DNA of 49,565 nt from Triparma columacea (lineage: Eukaryota; Sar; Bolidophyceae; Parmales; Triparmaceae), in assembly GCA_030267965.1 (NCBI GenBank), contig BRYA01000408.1, positions 1 through 49,565 of the forward strand, given 5' to 3'. The translations under genes and the position numbers were made by a program. Positions within the stretch are counted from its first letter, which is position 1. The number at the start of each line of letters is the position of its first letter. The notes beneath the pieces were generated by a model. It worked only from the letters and a program-made list of their open reading frames with translations, was not told the DNA's origin and searched no databases. Below are positions 12,245 through 23,719 of this stretch, one piece after another.

Positions 12245-14019
12245 TCAGTCGATCCTTTTTTTTGCAATGTCTACCAAAAGCCCCAAGCTCATCCCTCCTC
12301 CTCCCTTCTTCGGTCTCGCAGGTGCCGTCACAGGTGCCGGCGCCGGCGCTCTCGCTGGCGCCGGTCTGTGCACGGCCGCCGGGGGGCGCGATGGTGGCGG
12401 GGGCATTGAACCTCCACCAACGCCTCCCCCCCCACCCCCCCCTCCTCCTCCTCCTCCTCCTCCTCCTCCGCCGTCGTCGGAGTATTTATCCAGGAGGCTG
12501 ACGTCTGCACCGGTGACCCTCATCTTCTGCTCCACCGCGGGTCGGGGGATCCCCATCTTTAGCATTCTAAGGAAAGGGATGATCTCGTCCGGTGGTGGTG
12601 AGGCCACGCTGGTGGGGGGGGCTGGGGGGGGGGCGTCGTCTTCTTCTTCTGTGGCTGCGGCAGCCATTCCGATGCCCGACGTTTGCTGCGATTCACCAGC
12701 TCCCCCTCCTCCGGTCGAGCTCCTCTTGGAGGTGGAGGAACCGCCGCTTTTTGTTTTCATGCTGTTGCGCACTGAAGTGGGACGGGTTGAGGGACGACGG
12801 CGGGGCTTAGAGGCCGCCTTGCTTGACCTCCTTTGGCCGTTGCCGCTCTCCTCCTCGTCCCCCCCCCCTCCCCCTCCCCCTCCCCCTCCAGCTCCCATTT
12901 CGACGTGCTTCGTAACCTCGAGGAACGCCATCAAGTCCGCAGAACAGTGGTGCTGCTTGGAAAAGTCTGCAATCCTGTCCACCGATAGCATGGCCTGCCA
13001 GTACAAATCTAATTCAGACCTCCGCTTTTCCACGAAGTCTACGCTGAGCTTGGACCAAGTAAAGGAGTTCTTGGCGGGGAAAGTCTTGGCCTTGGCCTCC
13101 AGCTGCCATCCGAAGTCTCCGCGCACGGCCTTGTCGAGGCTGCAGTGAGCGGGGGAGGGGCGAAGCGAACAGCGGTGGAGGATCGAAGCGACGACCGAAG
13201 AGGTTAGCGATAAGAAACGTCATGCTAGAGCCCTTGGACATACTGGAGCCTTGGACACTGCAAACCGGCTCACCTCTCGAACTCCGAGTACCTCTTCCAC
13301 ACGGACCATCTGATTACCCTCTGGGTCTCTACCTTCTTCGACGAAACCTTAAGGGAGCAGGAAACCTCGTACTCGGCAAACGGAGACGACGGGACCTCCT
13401 GATTGATTCTCGCCTTGCGGATGACGCTCATGAAAGTCTTCCTCTGGGAGGAGTTGATGTTGGAAGTGGGCGATCGGTTACCCCTGGAACCATTGTCCGA
13501 TCTGCGGTTGGGATTAGTCGGGCTCTTCCCCCTCATGAGGCTGCTGTTTGTGTTGTTGCTGAGGATGGACGTGTATTTCTCCTTTGACACAAAGGTCAAT
13601 CTCTTGTTCAAAATTCCAGGGTTTCTGAGCATAGTCATGACGTCCTCAAATTTTCGCTGATGGAGGTCAACGGTGTTAAGGCGGAGCAGGATGTCCCCCA
13701 ATCGGACACCGCCGTCTCTCTGAATGGGCCCAAACTTCCCGTTGGGAAGCCTCTCCCATGCCACAATCATGGCAGCGCACCCACCAGGTCCCGCTCGGAG
13801 CAGGGCTGTGGGTGGGGGGAGGAAATGGGGCGGGAGGGAGGATGACGGGGGTAGGAAGGAGGGGTGAGCAAGAAGGGGCTCTTGTTTTTGGCACTCTCTG
13901 CACTGGATATGGGAAGGGGACACATAAAATCCATCCAGGACACACTCACCGCCATATGGACCACTTTGTCCGACGTCGATAATCACAGAGTCCCCAAGGG
14001 CCGTACTGCGAGCCGCCAT
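12245..14019 (-). CDS. PDZ-PX domain protein with WASHC3-like motif and long poly-Gly runs
   Basis: Three exons (14019-13950, 13805-13274, 13139-12245) join in phase to 498 residues. The N-terminal 90 residues look like a PDZ domain: the GPYGALLRAG loop is formed across the first splice, then DGGVRLGDILLRLN. A PX domain (about 140-270) contains EYEVSC, VWKRYSEF and TFPAKN, the usual phosphoinositide-binding fold features. A Gly/Ser/Lys-rich linker leads to IPFLRMLKMGIPRPAVEQKM and SLLDKY (about 395-425), resembling the helix of WASH subunit WASHC3/CCDC53 that also occurs in other actin-linked proteins. The C-terminus is Pro/Ala-rich with one poly-Gly run of about 16. I infer an endosome- or membrane-associated adaptor tied to actin regulation. 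The homopolymeric codon runs are prone to sequencing and length variation. Confidence 0.85.
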
Positions 14020-14272
14020 AATTGCCTGGAAGGAGGGATTATTGAGTGAGAAGTTGGGAAAGGACTGCGGGCAGTTCTGAGGGCACTTTAGCTCCTGGGG
14101 GTAGGAGGGCTGTCAAATCTCCAAATTCGTCGGAACTTGTACCCAGGTGAACGAGGTCCAAAGCAGCGAGCAGTTTCTTACGTATAAGTAGCTGGGTTTG
14201 GCCAGTGATAAATTGGGCCAAGGCAGAGGCAAGCCAGGCAAGCAAAACAAAAGCCAAGTCAGTGTTTTTCTA

Positions 14273-15427
14273 ATGAAGCTTGTACTGTTTTCTCTGATAT
14301 TGGCATCGGATGGGCTAAACATTGAGCTTCCCAAGTTCGATATCCCCTTTGGGAATGCACCCAAAACGCCCTCAGTGAGCCCCCCAGCTGATTTTCTAGC
14401 GCCAGCTCGAAAGCCCCTATCAGCAAACCCTTCTCAGCTTCCTTCATTGCTGAGTGGAGGCGCAGGTCTCGCTCTGAGACTTGGCAGTGGAGCTTTTGTC
14501 CTGGGTTGGAAGTCAGACGTTCTCTCCGGTGATTCCATTGATTCAGTTCCTTCCGCCACCCCCTTTGGTCAAGTAGCCTTCAGTGATTCATCAACTGTTC
14601 TCGCGTCGGCGGAGGAGAGAGGGATTCGGCAACCGCTCGTATTGTATGAGGTGAGAGGGAAATTTAGAGAATAACGGAAATTTAGAGAATAACCCACACG
14701 CACATGTGCTAACTTCATTAGCCCTCACCCGCTCTCTCCCCTCCCACAGTATGAGCCCAGCCCATACGCACGGAAAGTTCGTGAGGTCTGCTGCTTGCTA
14801 GACATTCCAGTTCTCATGAAACCCTGTCCAATCAAATCCACAGGACCCCCCCCGGAAGCATCAACGCGGGGTGGAACTACTCCTTATGTGAAGAAACAGA
14901 GGGCCGGCTTCAGCGATGAGCTCTTTGAGAAGACGGGAAGAAGGACTGTCCCTTACTTAGAAGACCCAAACAACCCTTCGATGGGCGGTATGTTCGAGAG
15001 TGAGGACATAATTGATTATCTTCTCGAAAACTATTCAGACCAAAAAAAATACGACAAAAAGGCGCTTTGGCCAATGCGGGGTGCCTTTGCTCGCTTCACC
15101 GCGACCCTCGCGACAATTGCACGAGGTCTCGCTGGCGCAAACTTGCTGGATGGGGCCCGGGCTGACAACACGTCCATGCAGCCCATCATTTTGTATGGCT
15201 ACGAGTGCTCGCCTTTCGTCAAGCCTGTGAGAGAGCGCCTCTGCGAGCTCGGCCTACCCCACATTGTTGTCCCGTGCTCCCGTGGTTCAGAAAACCGTGC
15301 AACATTAGTCGAGTTAACAGGCGAGCAGTTCCAGGTTCCACAGATCGATGACCCGAACACCGGTGTCGGAATCTTCGCAGAGTCAACCGAAATAGTGGAT
15401 TATCTAACATCGACGTACACAATTTAG
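14273..15427 (+). CDS. Secretory or plastid-targeted protein with two glutaredoxin/GST-N-like thioredoxin folds
   Basis: Two exons (14273-14650, 14750-15427) give 351 residues. I chose the ATG at 14273 because it begins a good signal peptide (MKLVLFSLILASDG); an upstream in-frame ATG at 14198 would bury it. After a Pro/Ser-rich segment there are two repeats of the same fold: LYEYEPSPYARKVREVCCLL with RTVPYLEDP and FESEDIIDYL (about 124-235), then LYGYECSPFVKPVRERLCEL with FQVPQIDDP and FAESTEIVDYL (about 274-350). In each, the cis-Pro loop and the ESEDI/ESTEI glutathione-site acid are present. The glutaredoxin Cys motif is YEPSPYARK in the first and YECSPFVKP in the second, so only the second keeps a cysteine. 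Tandem proteins of this kind in plants are plastidial. The substrate is unknown. Confidence 0.85.
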
Positions 15428-16114
15428 CCAAGGACTGTAATGATTTCTTATTATGACGCAAGCACACCGATTTTCTGCTCAGATAGCATAGCATGGCTTG
15501 GGGACCAGGGAATGCTCCAGAATTTGTACGTGTACATTGACGAAAGGTGAAAAAATCGCACGCCCTTTTTTTCCTTTAGGGAAACCGTCCAACATTCACC
15601 ATGCTCTCGCTCCCATCACTGATCCATCAACATCGACTGTGAAGAATTTTAATCAAAAAAATTTATTTGCTCAACATAGATCATTTTTAATTTAAAAGAG
15701 ATATAACTGAAAATCAATATGATTTATTTGCAAGATATCTACATAATATATAATACGTCATCATTCTCAATAAAATTAATTCTCTATTTTTTGTATTAAT
15801 ATTTTAAACTTATTTTAAGTTTACTAAAAAATTATTGATACAAAAAAAAGCATTTTTAATATTTTTCACAAATACATATCAAGAACTAAATTTTCGTTTT
15901 GGGATATTTTTCTTTCTTAAAATCTTTATTTTTTTTATAATTGATTTAAAATACTCATTAGATATGAAGCAAGATATGATAATAATATAACAAGAAATGA
16001 GAATAAATTTAAAGCAAAAAATTCTTATCAAACTGTGACAAACTGTAAAATTGAGTTGAGGTCCACTTAAAGCCCCATATTTTGCTACTACAAAACACTA
16101 TATATGCTACACTA
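15428..16114. other. Convergent intergenic region with AT-rich island
   Basis: This separates the stop of the tandem thioredoxin-fold gene from the stop of the minus-strand TPR-CHAT gene. From about 15640 to 16060 the sequence is overwhelmingly A+T, with long A and T runs, and differs sharply from the roughly balanced composition on either side. I see no reading frame, terminal inverted repeat or tRNA in it. Confidence 0.7.
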
Positions 16115-19100
16115 CTATGACACTACGCAGGCCTTCGAGCCTCCGTTCTCCTCAGCCTTTAGCCTCTGGGCCCTGAGTCTTCTTAACTCCGCGACGCTGC
16201 CGAATTCTGGGGTGTTGTAATCATCGTCACTGGACCCCTCGTCTACGCTACCCCCCTCGTCCTCACTGTCATCCTCGTATTTCTTCTTCCCCTTCCCCCC
16301 CCCCTTCTCCTTCTCCTTCCTCTTCTTCCTCTTCTCAGGACTTGACGCGATGGTCGCCCCCAGCTTCTCCCTCTTGGCCTTCTTCCTGTTTGCGATTTCC
16401 CGTTCCATACGCATCTTGGCCATTTTCGGGGCATTCCTGATAGCGTCGGCTGCTCGGCTTCTCCTGTTCTTGGCCTCATTTTTGATCTTCTCCTTCGCTT
16501 CCTCCATGTCAATCTTTTTCACCTCGATCTTCTCCTTAACGACATTCTTGTACGTCTCCAACTTATCCGGCAAACCGCTTGACTTCGCCTTCTCAGCAAT
16601 CTTATCCGCGGCGGCTTCCCCAAGTATCTCGGCCTCAGCCCTGGCCTTCTTCAGCCCCTTCACAACAACGCTGTCTACATGGCCTTCGTTCTCGTCGAAC
16701 TCCTCCAAGTATCTCTCGTACTTCTTGTCCTCCTTGAAGTCCTCGAATTCGTCTCTCTCTGCCACCCTCGGGTCGTGGATCCCCCCGCAGCTCCCAACTG
16801 CCCTGAACATGGCCCAGTAGAATGGCGAGGCAAAGGGGGTTGCATCCTTTTGGATTCTCTCCCACCGATCGTCGCTGCTGTGAAAGTTCTGCTGCCCCCC
16901 CCTGAGCATCTTCTGCGCCAGCGCGACTGACCAGAGCTCATCGTCGAGCTCCTCCAGCACGAGCCGTTCAACCCTTGAGGCCCAAATGAAGTTCCTGATT
17001 ACGGCAAATGTCGCGTTCCTGAGCCAGTTGGAGGTGTGTTTCAGAGCTACGGCGACGGGCCGCACCTCGTCGGCGCAGTCTGGGAGCTCGTCGTAGAACT
17101 TTATGGTGAAGAGGATGGTGGCCAACGCGTTCGCCTCGTCCGACCAGAGTGGCAGCACCACAGTCTGAGCCCCAGCCAACAAGAACACCTCGCTCGTGTC
17201 AATCCCGATGCTACGACGCGACTTTAGGTTGCTCATATCGCTGCTCACCGTCGCAGTCTGAGCCGTTGCCCCCCTACTGATAAATACCAGCCCGCAGTGC
17301 TGCAGGTGCAGCTTCTTCAAAATGTCCTTTGCCTTCATGTGAGCGACTCCACCTGCGTGAATATGTTAGCTATAGGACGTGTTTTATTCCAGCCCTTATG
17401 GTGATGACTCGTCGCTTCGCTCGTTACTTCTTCGTCCAAACTCACCTCGAACCTCAATCCCTTCAGCTTTTACCCCCATGGGGGGCGGAGCTAACAAAAT
17501 TGTCGGCTCAGGGGTGTGTTCCACTGGCGCAGCCAAATGCAAACAGCGACAGACCGTCAAAATATGATCATGATCCAAGTTTTCATCCTCATCCTCACGG
17601 TCATCGTCTCCATCTCTCCCCTTTTCATCCTCCTCATCACTGCTATCGCTGCTATCACTGCTATCACTGTCGTCGCTCAAATCCTTCCAGACTCCCTCGG
17701 CCACCATGACCTGGGCCTTGACTTTCTTCTTCTTCTTCTTCTTCTTTTTACCTTTCACCCNNNNNNNNNNNNNCCCCCCCTCCCCCCCCCCCCCCCTCCT
17801 CCTGCGCCCTAAGGATCTCGTCAACTTCGCCTCCCTCCTTCACCTTCTCGCTGACCAAGGCAGCGCCACAGTGGGCGTCCGACCCGGTCAGCAAGCTCGT
17901 ATCGTTGTCGTCTGAGCTCCACACACTCTTAACTACCCCCCCTTCAATATTCGTCAGCCTCATATGCCTCACGCTTCCCTTGTGATTCGGAACGGGGTTA
18001 GCAACGCACGCACACTTCCTGTAATGCCACGGGGTCTCCTTCTTGACAACCTCGGCTTGCTCGTCTAGCCAGTCGCTCATCAAGAGGGACGTACAGTACC
18101 TTACAACGAACCTGCGGGAGAAGGACGTTAGCAAAAAATGGCGCATTGTATTCTATTCTAACCCTTGTCTCGACCCCCCCAAACTCCCTCACCTATCATT
18201 GAGAGTTTCGCCCCTGTACATCTTCGAACCCGAAGAGGGAATCGGCAGGGCATGCAGCGGGGCCAACCTCATCGGTCCGTTGGGGATTATGCAAAGGCTG
18301 TCGACGTGAAGCGGTATCTCCTCCAGCACCCTCTTGAGTCCGAGGCTGTCGGACAAGAATTTCAGGGCCCTCTCCAACAAGAAGCCTCTCTTGTGGAACT
18401 GCTTCGTCCTCGTGGCGTCAATGTAGGCGGAAACGGCAACCTCGACACTCTTCTTCGCGTCCACCGCTTCGCAGCAGATCATCTTTAGCTTGACATCTCC
18501 GGGGACCCTCACGTAACCGCTTCCCTTGCTCTTGAGGTTCTCCCTCTTCACGATCCTCCTCCTCCTCTTTTTCATGGCCTTCCTAGCGTCCTTCTTGGTC
18601 ATTTGCCTAATCTTGACCATTTCCTTTTCGTCCTTCAAGAGTTCTTCTTCGTGAATTTTCCTTTCGGCACGGTCTAGGAGGATGCACTTCTCCTTGCTGA
18701 TTCTTGACCCTAGTGGCGTAAACCTGACCATCTCACGATAAATTAGCATGACAAATAGAGCCTGAGAGCCAACTTTCCCATCTCCCGCTATAGACTGGCC
18801 CTCTGATGTGTCGCGCTGGACTCCGCCCTCTTCCGACATGAACCAGATGATCTTGGCCTCGTAGAGATCTACAGACTTCAAAAGGTCCTTGTGAGAGGGA
18901 TACATGGACCCCAACGGTACGCCGACCTTCCTCAAAAAGTGCTCCTTCTCCATTGCCTTGTTCTGCATGCTCATGGGAACGACGTTCAAAAGTGGCAAGA
19001 ACACATTGTCGTACTGAATGTCCTCCCGGAGCAGCTGTCGTAGTCGACGTCGAGATTGAGGCCAAAAGGGGTGGGGTGAGCGACGACTAGAAGTGTGTGC

Positions 19101-22100
19101 GGATCATAAGCTTGTCGTAACCCTTACCTTCTCCAGCTTCTTCACCTCCCTCACCACGGCGGAGTAGTCGCTAGCCTTCTTACTCAGCCACTGGAGACCC
19201 TTATCCATCTGACTCGTAGTATCGCTGAACTCGTTCTTCTGCTTCTTCATCTCGTCCTCCAGCAGCTTGATTCCTTTCACTTGATGCCTCATCCTCTTCT
19301 TTATGCCCATATACCTCTGAAGATGCTTGAAGTATACGCCAAAGTTCATATCGTTCAGGGCCCTCTTGCCCCTGTCGGCGTTGGTCGCTCTGCAACCCTC
19401 AACGAGTTTGACCCAGCTCGCTCTACTGCAAATATGAAGGGCCTCAAACGCTCTCGGATGTCCTATCACCTTGGCGTCGTAACGGTACCTCTTCCCGAGG
19501 CTCATTATGATCTCGTACTTTAGCCTCAAAGCTGCGCTGTAGGTTTTGTAATTCTTCTTCATTCGCTCGTACCAAGTCTCCTCGTGAACTCCCGGCGGCC
19601 TGATGTGGGAAGGGGCCTCAGGAGGGTCCTCCATGTTCCAGACTGCCCTAATGAACTTCTCTTCTACGGTGGACTTCATGGCCTTCGGAGGCGGCCCTTT
19701 TGGGGGTGCAACGCCCTTGGGAGCTACGGGGACGATAGCACCGGCAGCTGTCAGGAGAGCAGACGCCGGGGGCGGCATCGACGGTGCCTTGACGTGGGCA
19801 GGGGCTAAAGGGACATCAGGTGCAGCCCCCTTCTTCCCCTTCTTCCCCTTGAACCCGCTGGCCTTGATGGCCTCATTCTTTTGCTTCTTCCTAAGGGTAT
19901 CAGGTGTGCCCGGGGCAGGTAGTGCCTTCTTCGTCCTCTTCAGCGTCTTGTCCTTCCCACCTTTTCCACCGAAGCCAAATATGAAGGACTTCCAGCCGCT
20001 GACCTTCTTCTTCACTGGCGATCCATCCTCACCGAAGACGCTGGCCTCTATCTGCCTCGTCTTCTGTTGCATCATATGCGCTAAGGATTCCTTCAGTTCC
20101 TTCTTTGTCTTCTTCTTGCTCGCCTTCATGGCTCCATTAACATCAAACTCGCCCCCCATGTCATCGGTTGCGTCGTACTGATCCTCAACTCCCTCCCAAT
20201 CAGCGACCCCGGCTTGTTTCTTCCCTCCTAGCCTCAGTGGATGGAGTCGCTTCTGCTCCTCCTCCTCCTTCCTCTTGGCCTCAGCTGCCGCGGCCTTCTT
20301 GGCTTCATTCTCCGCGATCTCCGAAGGATCTAGAATAAAGATCCACCTCTCCGGCCTGCCGTCCACCATGGGAATCGTAGACCTCTCCTCGCCGCCTTCG
20401 ATGAGGGCCCTGATGACACAGATCTCTGCGCAAGCCTCGAACACTCCGCCGACCTTGCACCACACCCTCCAGGGCCTCTTCAAAGAGTCTGCTAGGTCTT
20501 CTTTGTCCGAATAGATGTCCTTTTCGTACATTTGCACGTTGCACATGTTACCTGCGGCGAGCATTGCCCCGCGGTAAGCGTGGGCAGCCTTCGAGAGCTC
20601 CCCCATCTTGACAAAAGTTTCTCCAATTCGAGACCTCACAATAGCGAACTGCTCCGGGTACGTTTCTGGTTCCCATTCAGAGCATGCAGCTTGATAATGA
20701 CCGACGGCCTGGGCCAATGTACTCTGGGCCTCCAAAATGTCCATGTTTGAGGCTCCAGCTACTGTCAGTACCTCTGCCCTGATGCAGTGTGTTGCTCCCA
20801 TCACAGAATGGATAGCACAAAACCTATCAGGCGCAGGCGCGGTAACAGGAGTTATCACGCTCAGGGCCTTGGACAGGTGATCAATGCAGATCTCAACTAA
20901 TTTATTAGCCTGCTCCTTATTCTTGTTTGTAACCTCTCCCTTGGCCCCCTCCGCCCCCTTCAATTGCCGCAACTTGAGGTGGTGCAGGTAACCGATTTGC
21001 CAGTGCAACTCTCCGTATTCTTGCTTTTGCCCTACGGGATCAACAGTGCCGATCGAGACGTTTAAGTGCTTGATGGCGGTATCGACGTTGTCGGTAGTTT
21101 CCCCGAAGTCGTCTCCAGCCTGAGCGGCTTCTGGCGCATCCACGCCGGCGTGTGATTTTGCGAGCATCGCATTGGCGAGGAGCCAGTCGGGCGATCTCTC
21201 TGGCAGGTTCTCACATGCCTTTTCCAAGTATTTCAGCGACGACATAAAGTTACCGATAATTGACCCGTTGTGCCGACGAGCCTGTGTGACTCCCATGATG
21301 TAATACGCCTTTCCCAGCTCTGTAAGGAGGAGAAAAGAATCAGGAAAGGCGCAGTGAAGTGCAGGAGTTAGGTTTTGCTTCAGGTGCACCACTGCTTTTA
21401 CAATACTTACCTAGTTTGGGTGAGACGAACTCCTTCTCACCCGTCACTGTCGTCAGGACAATGTCGCTTTTGAGCTTGTTCTTCGTCTTCTTATCGTACT
21501 TAGCGGGATTCTTCTCAATGTCAACCATCTTTTCGAAGACGTCTATGCAGTTGTCGAGAGCACGAACAGAAACCTCAATGCTCTCTTGCTCATCTACGTG
21601 ATACGTCTCTCCCTCAAAACGCTTCATGTGACATGCCGCGACCTCTCTCTGAGCGCGGGCGTATCGCACGGGCTGATGGTCTTCCTTGAGAACTGTCAGG
21701 GCTGCCTCTGCATTTTCTAGAGACCTTTCAGCGTCAATCATGGCCGAGTCTGCTCCCGACCTCAGCTTCTTCACAGCCTTTTGCTCGTGCAAACCAACCC
21801 GCTCACGGAAGAGAGAGCATGCCATGAGCGCCAGGTCGCTCCACGGCAGAGGGTGCGTATCAGATTTGAAGACTTGAAGGCAATTTTCAACATGATACAA
21901 TCCGTTCTCGATGTTGTTCTTTCGCTTTCCTTTGGATCTGTCGTAAAAGAGCTTCGCCATCGAAGCGTGGCAAGTTGCCCACTCCTCTGGGAAGTCATAC
22001 CGATCGAACTTCCTCAGTTGGTCGCTATAAAATTTGATTGCCGCATCAGTTTCGGTTGGGGCCTGGGAGGATGAGCGAAGCGAGGCATACGAGGGTCAAA

Positions 22101-23596
22101 AGTGCCTAAAAGCCACTCATGCTCTTCTTCTCGATGCTCTTCTTCTCGATGCTCTTTCACTTCTTGTCCATGCTCACCTTGCTCCGGAGAAGGAATCCAG
22201 ACCTTGATTCTACCAAAGCTTGGTCTTGACCTAGCGTTTTCACCTTCATAGCCAGGGCGCCATCGCGATCTTTGACATCGTCGCTGTAAGATGAGGGAGT
22301 TGGTAAGTTCGTTGACTCCTCCTAAGGTATGTATGCTTGCGAAATTCGAGGTAGACTCACCTTCTCGTAATTTTACCATTATTCGTTTGCTCATTCCACC
22401 AACCGTACTTGTCTGTTTTTCTCGAACGATGGAAGTGGCGACCAAGCCTGGCATCTTCGTCAGTGACGTAAGATGCACTTCCGTCGAAATAGTCCTGGGA
22501 TGTCTTTGGCTTTTTGGCGGGCATGAACCTATTGGTCTGGTAGGCCTTCTCCTCATCTTCGTCAAGGACTGTGCCATTAATGTCCTTCATCCCGAGAAAT
22601 TCTTCTACGGTTTTATCACCCGCTTCCTTTTTGTCCCCCCGCCTGTATCTAGCTGCTGCCGCGTCCATGAAGGCATTAGTTACGACATTCCCCTTGCTCT
22701 TCTTCACGACGGGTGCTCCGTCCTCCTCTCCCTCCTCCCCTCTTTCCTTGGGCACACCACCCTCCTCCTTCTGAGGGCTATCCGACGACAGCCCGATCTT
22801 TGCATGTTTGTTCAACGAGATAGGAGGAAGCTTCGAGGTTTTGACTTTGGGCATGGCCAGGTTGTTCGCAAAGCGGCTTCCCACGTGGCCACTCTCCTTC
22901 CTCTTCCGGAAAAATTCTTCCGCTGCTGCCTCTTCCTCTTCCACATTCTGGTTCTCCTTCTTGCCTTTTTTCTTGTCCCGCTTCTTCTTCTTGACGACAC
23001 CTTTCTTTTTGAGGCCCTGCGGCGTGACGTTTAGATTGTTCCAGTCACTTGCATTAGACACTTCAGGAATATGAGGGGGCGTGGCAGCTTTCGCGGGAGA
23101 GGGGGGAGGGGAGGACCCCACAATTTCGTCACCAGGGCTTCTTGATTTCTCCTGGACTGGCTTGTTGGAAGACTTTGGAGAAGTGTTCTCGTCGAAATTC
23201 AGCTTAGAAGGAGGGGGGCGCCTTTTTGGGGGACTCTTCGGCTTCTTGATCCCCCGTTTATTCATCTCCGCGATGATCAGCTCCTCCACCTCTCTCCTTT
23301 CTGTACAATTAGAGTAATCGATCTTGAGGGTCTTTGCTCTTTGCCTAATAGAAAGTAGACAGCGAAGTGACCGAATGTTGAAAAGACGGAGGAGGCAGGG
23401 AAGGATAGTGCGAACGTGATAAGGGGGAGGGGTGAGTGTGAGTGGGTAGCATAATTTAAGAGGAGTGACGATCAAGGGATTAATTTGAAGCAGGACGGAC
23501 GCGGATCCGAGTAACGGGCCAATTTACGCACCGTAATTGCTTCAGGTTCAACTGTGTAAGGTAGGAGTCAACCGTGCCCCCCGTGGAGGCTTCCAT
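16115..23596 (-). CDS. Giant TPR-CHAT protein with degenerate caspase-like domain
   Basis: Eight minus-strand exons (23596-23532, 23344-22361, 22283-22178, 22062-21411, 21319-19128, 19034-18193, 18111-17446, 17352-16115) give about 2247 residues. The first exon, MEASTGGTVDSYLTQLNLKQ, splices to a SAP-like helix pair. A long Lys/Glu/Pro-rich region follows to about 385. Residues 386-900 hold helical TPR-like repeats (FPEEWATCHASMAKLFYD is typical). A basic, disordered linker and coiled coil reach 1333. The CHAT domain starts with LCIIPNGPMRLAPLHALP (about 1580), continues with RFVVRYCTSLL and ends with FLLAGAQTVVLPLWSDEANA. Where active CHAT proteases have HFAxHG and LSACxTG, this one has LHLAAPV and FISRGATA, so both catalytic residues seem lost. 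Exon 7 inserts a poly-Lys and acidic stretch containing 13 unresolved bases (17761-17773), which put the frame out by one as written. A basic coiled-coil tail ends the protein. It is likely a scaffold rather than a protease. Confidence 0.85.
17761..17773. other. Assembly gap (13 N) in coding exon
   Basis: Thirteen undetermined bases lie inside exon 7 of the TPR-CHAT gene, flanked on the plus strand by long C runs that encode poly-Gly on the minus strand. Frames on the two sides agree only if the gap is a multiple of three, so the real spacing is probably 12 or 15, or a C run is miscounted. Confidence 0.95.
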
Positions 23597-23719
23597 CTGG
23601 CAAACTGATTTGTGCTTCAGGCTCTGTCAAATTTTTTTTGAGCTGAAAAACTGAAAAAACTTCTTTCTCGCAGTAAAAACAGACTTCTTGACAAAACATC
23701 TCCTTAAATAGACAACACC

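Noticed and set aside
12267..13148. 293-codon plus-strand open frame opposite the PDZ-PX gene
   Set aside because: Made of poly-Pro/Ser runs complementary to the poly-Gly coding runs; the minus strand has PX and PDZ features and matched splice sites.
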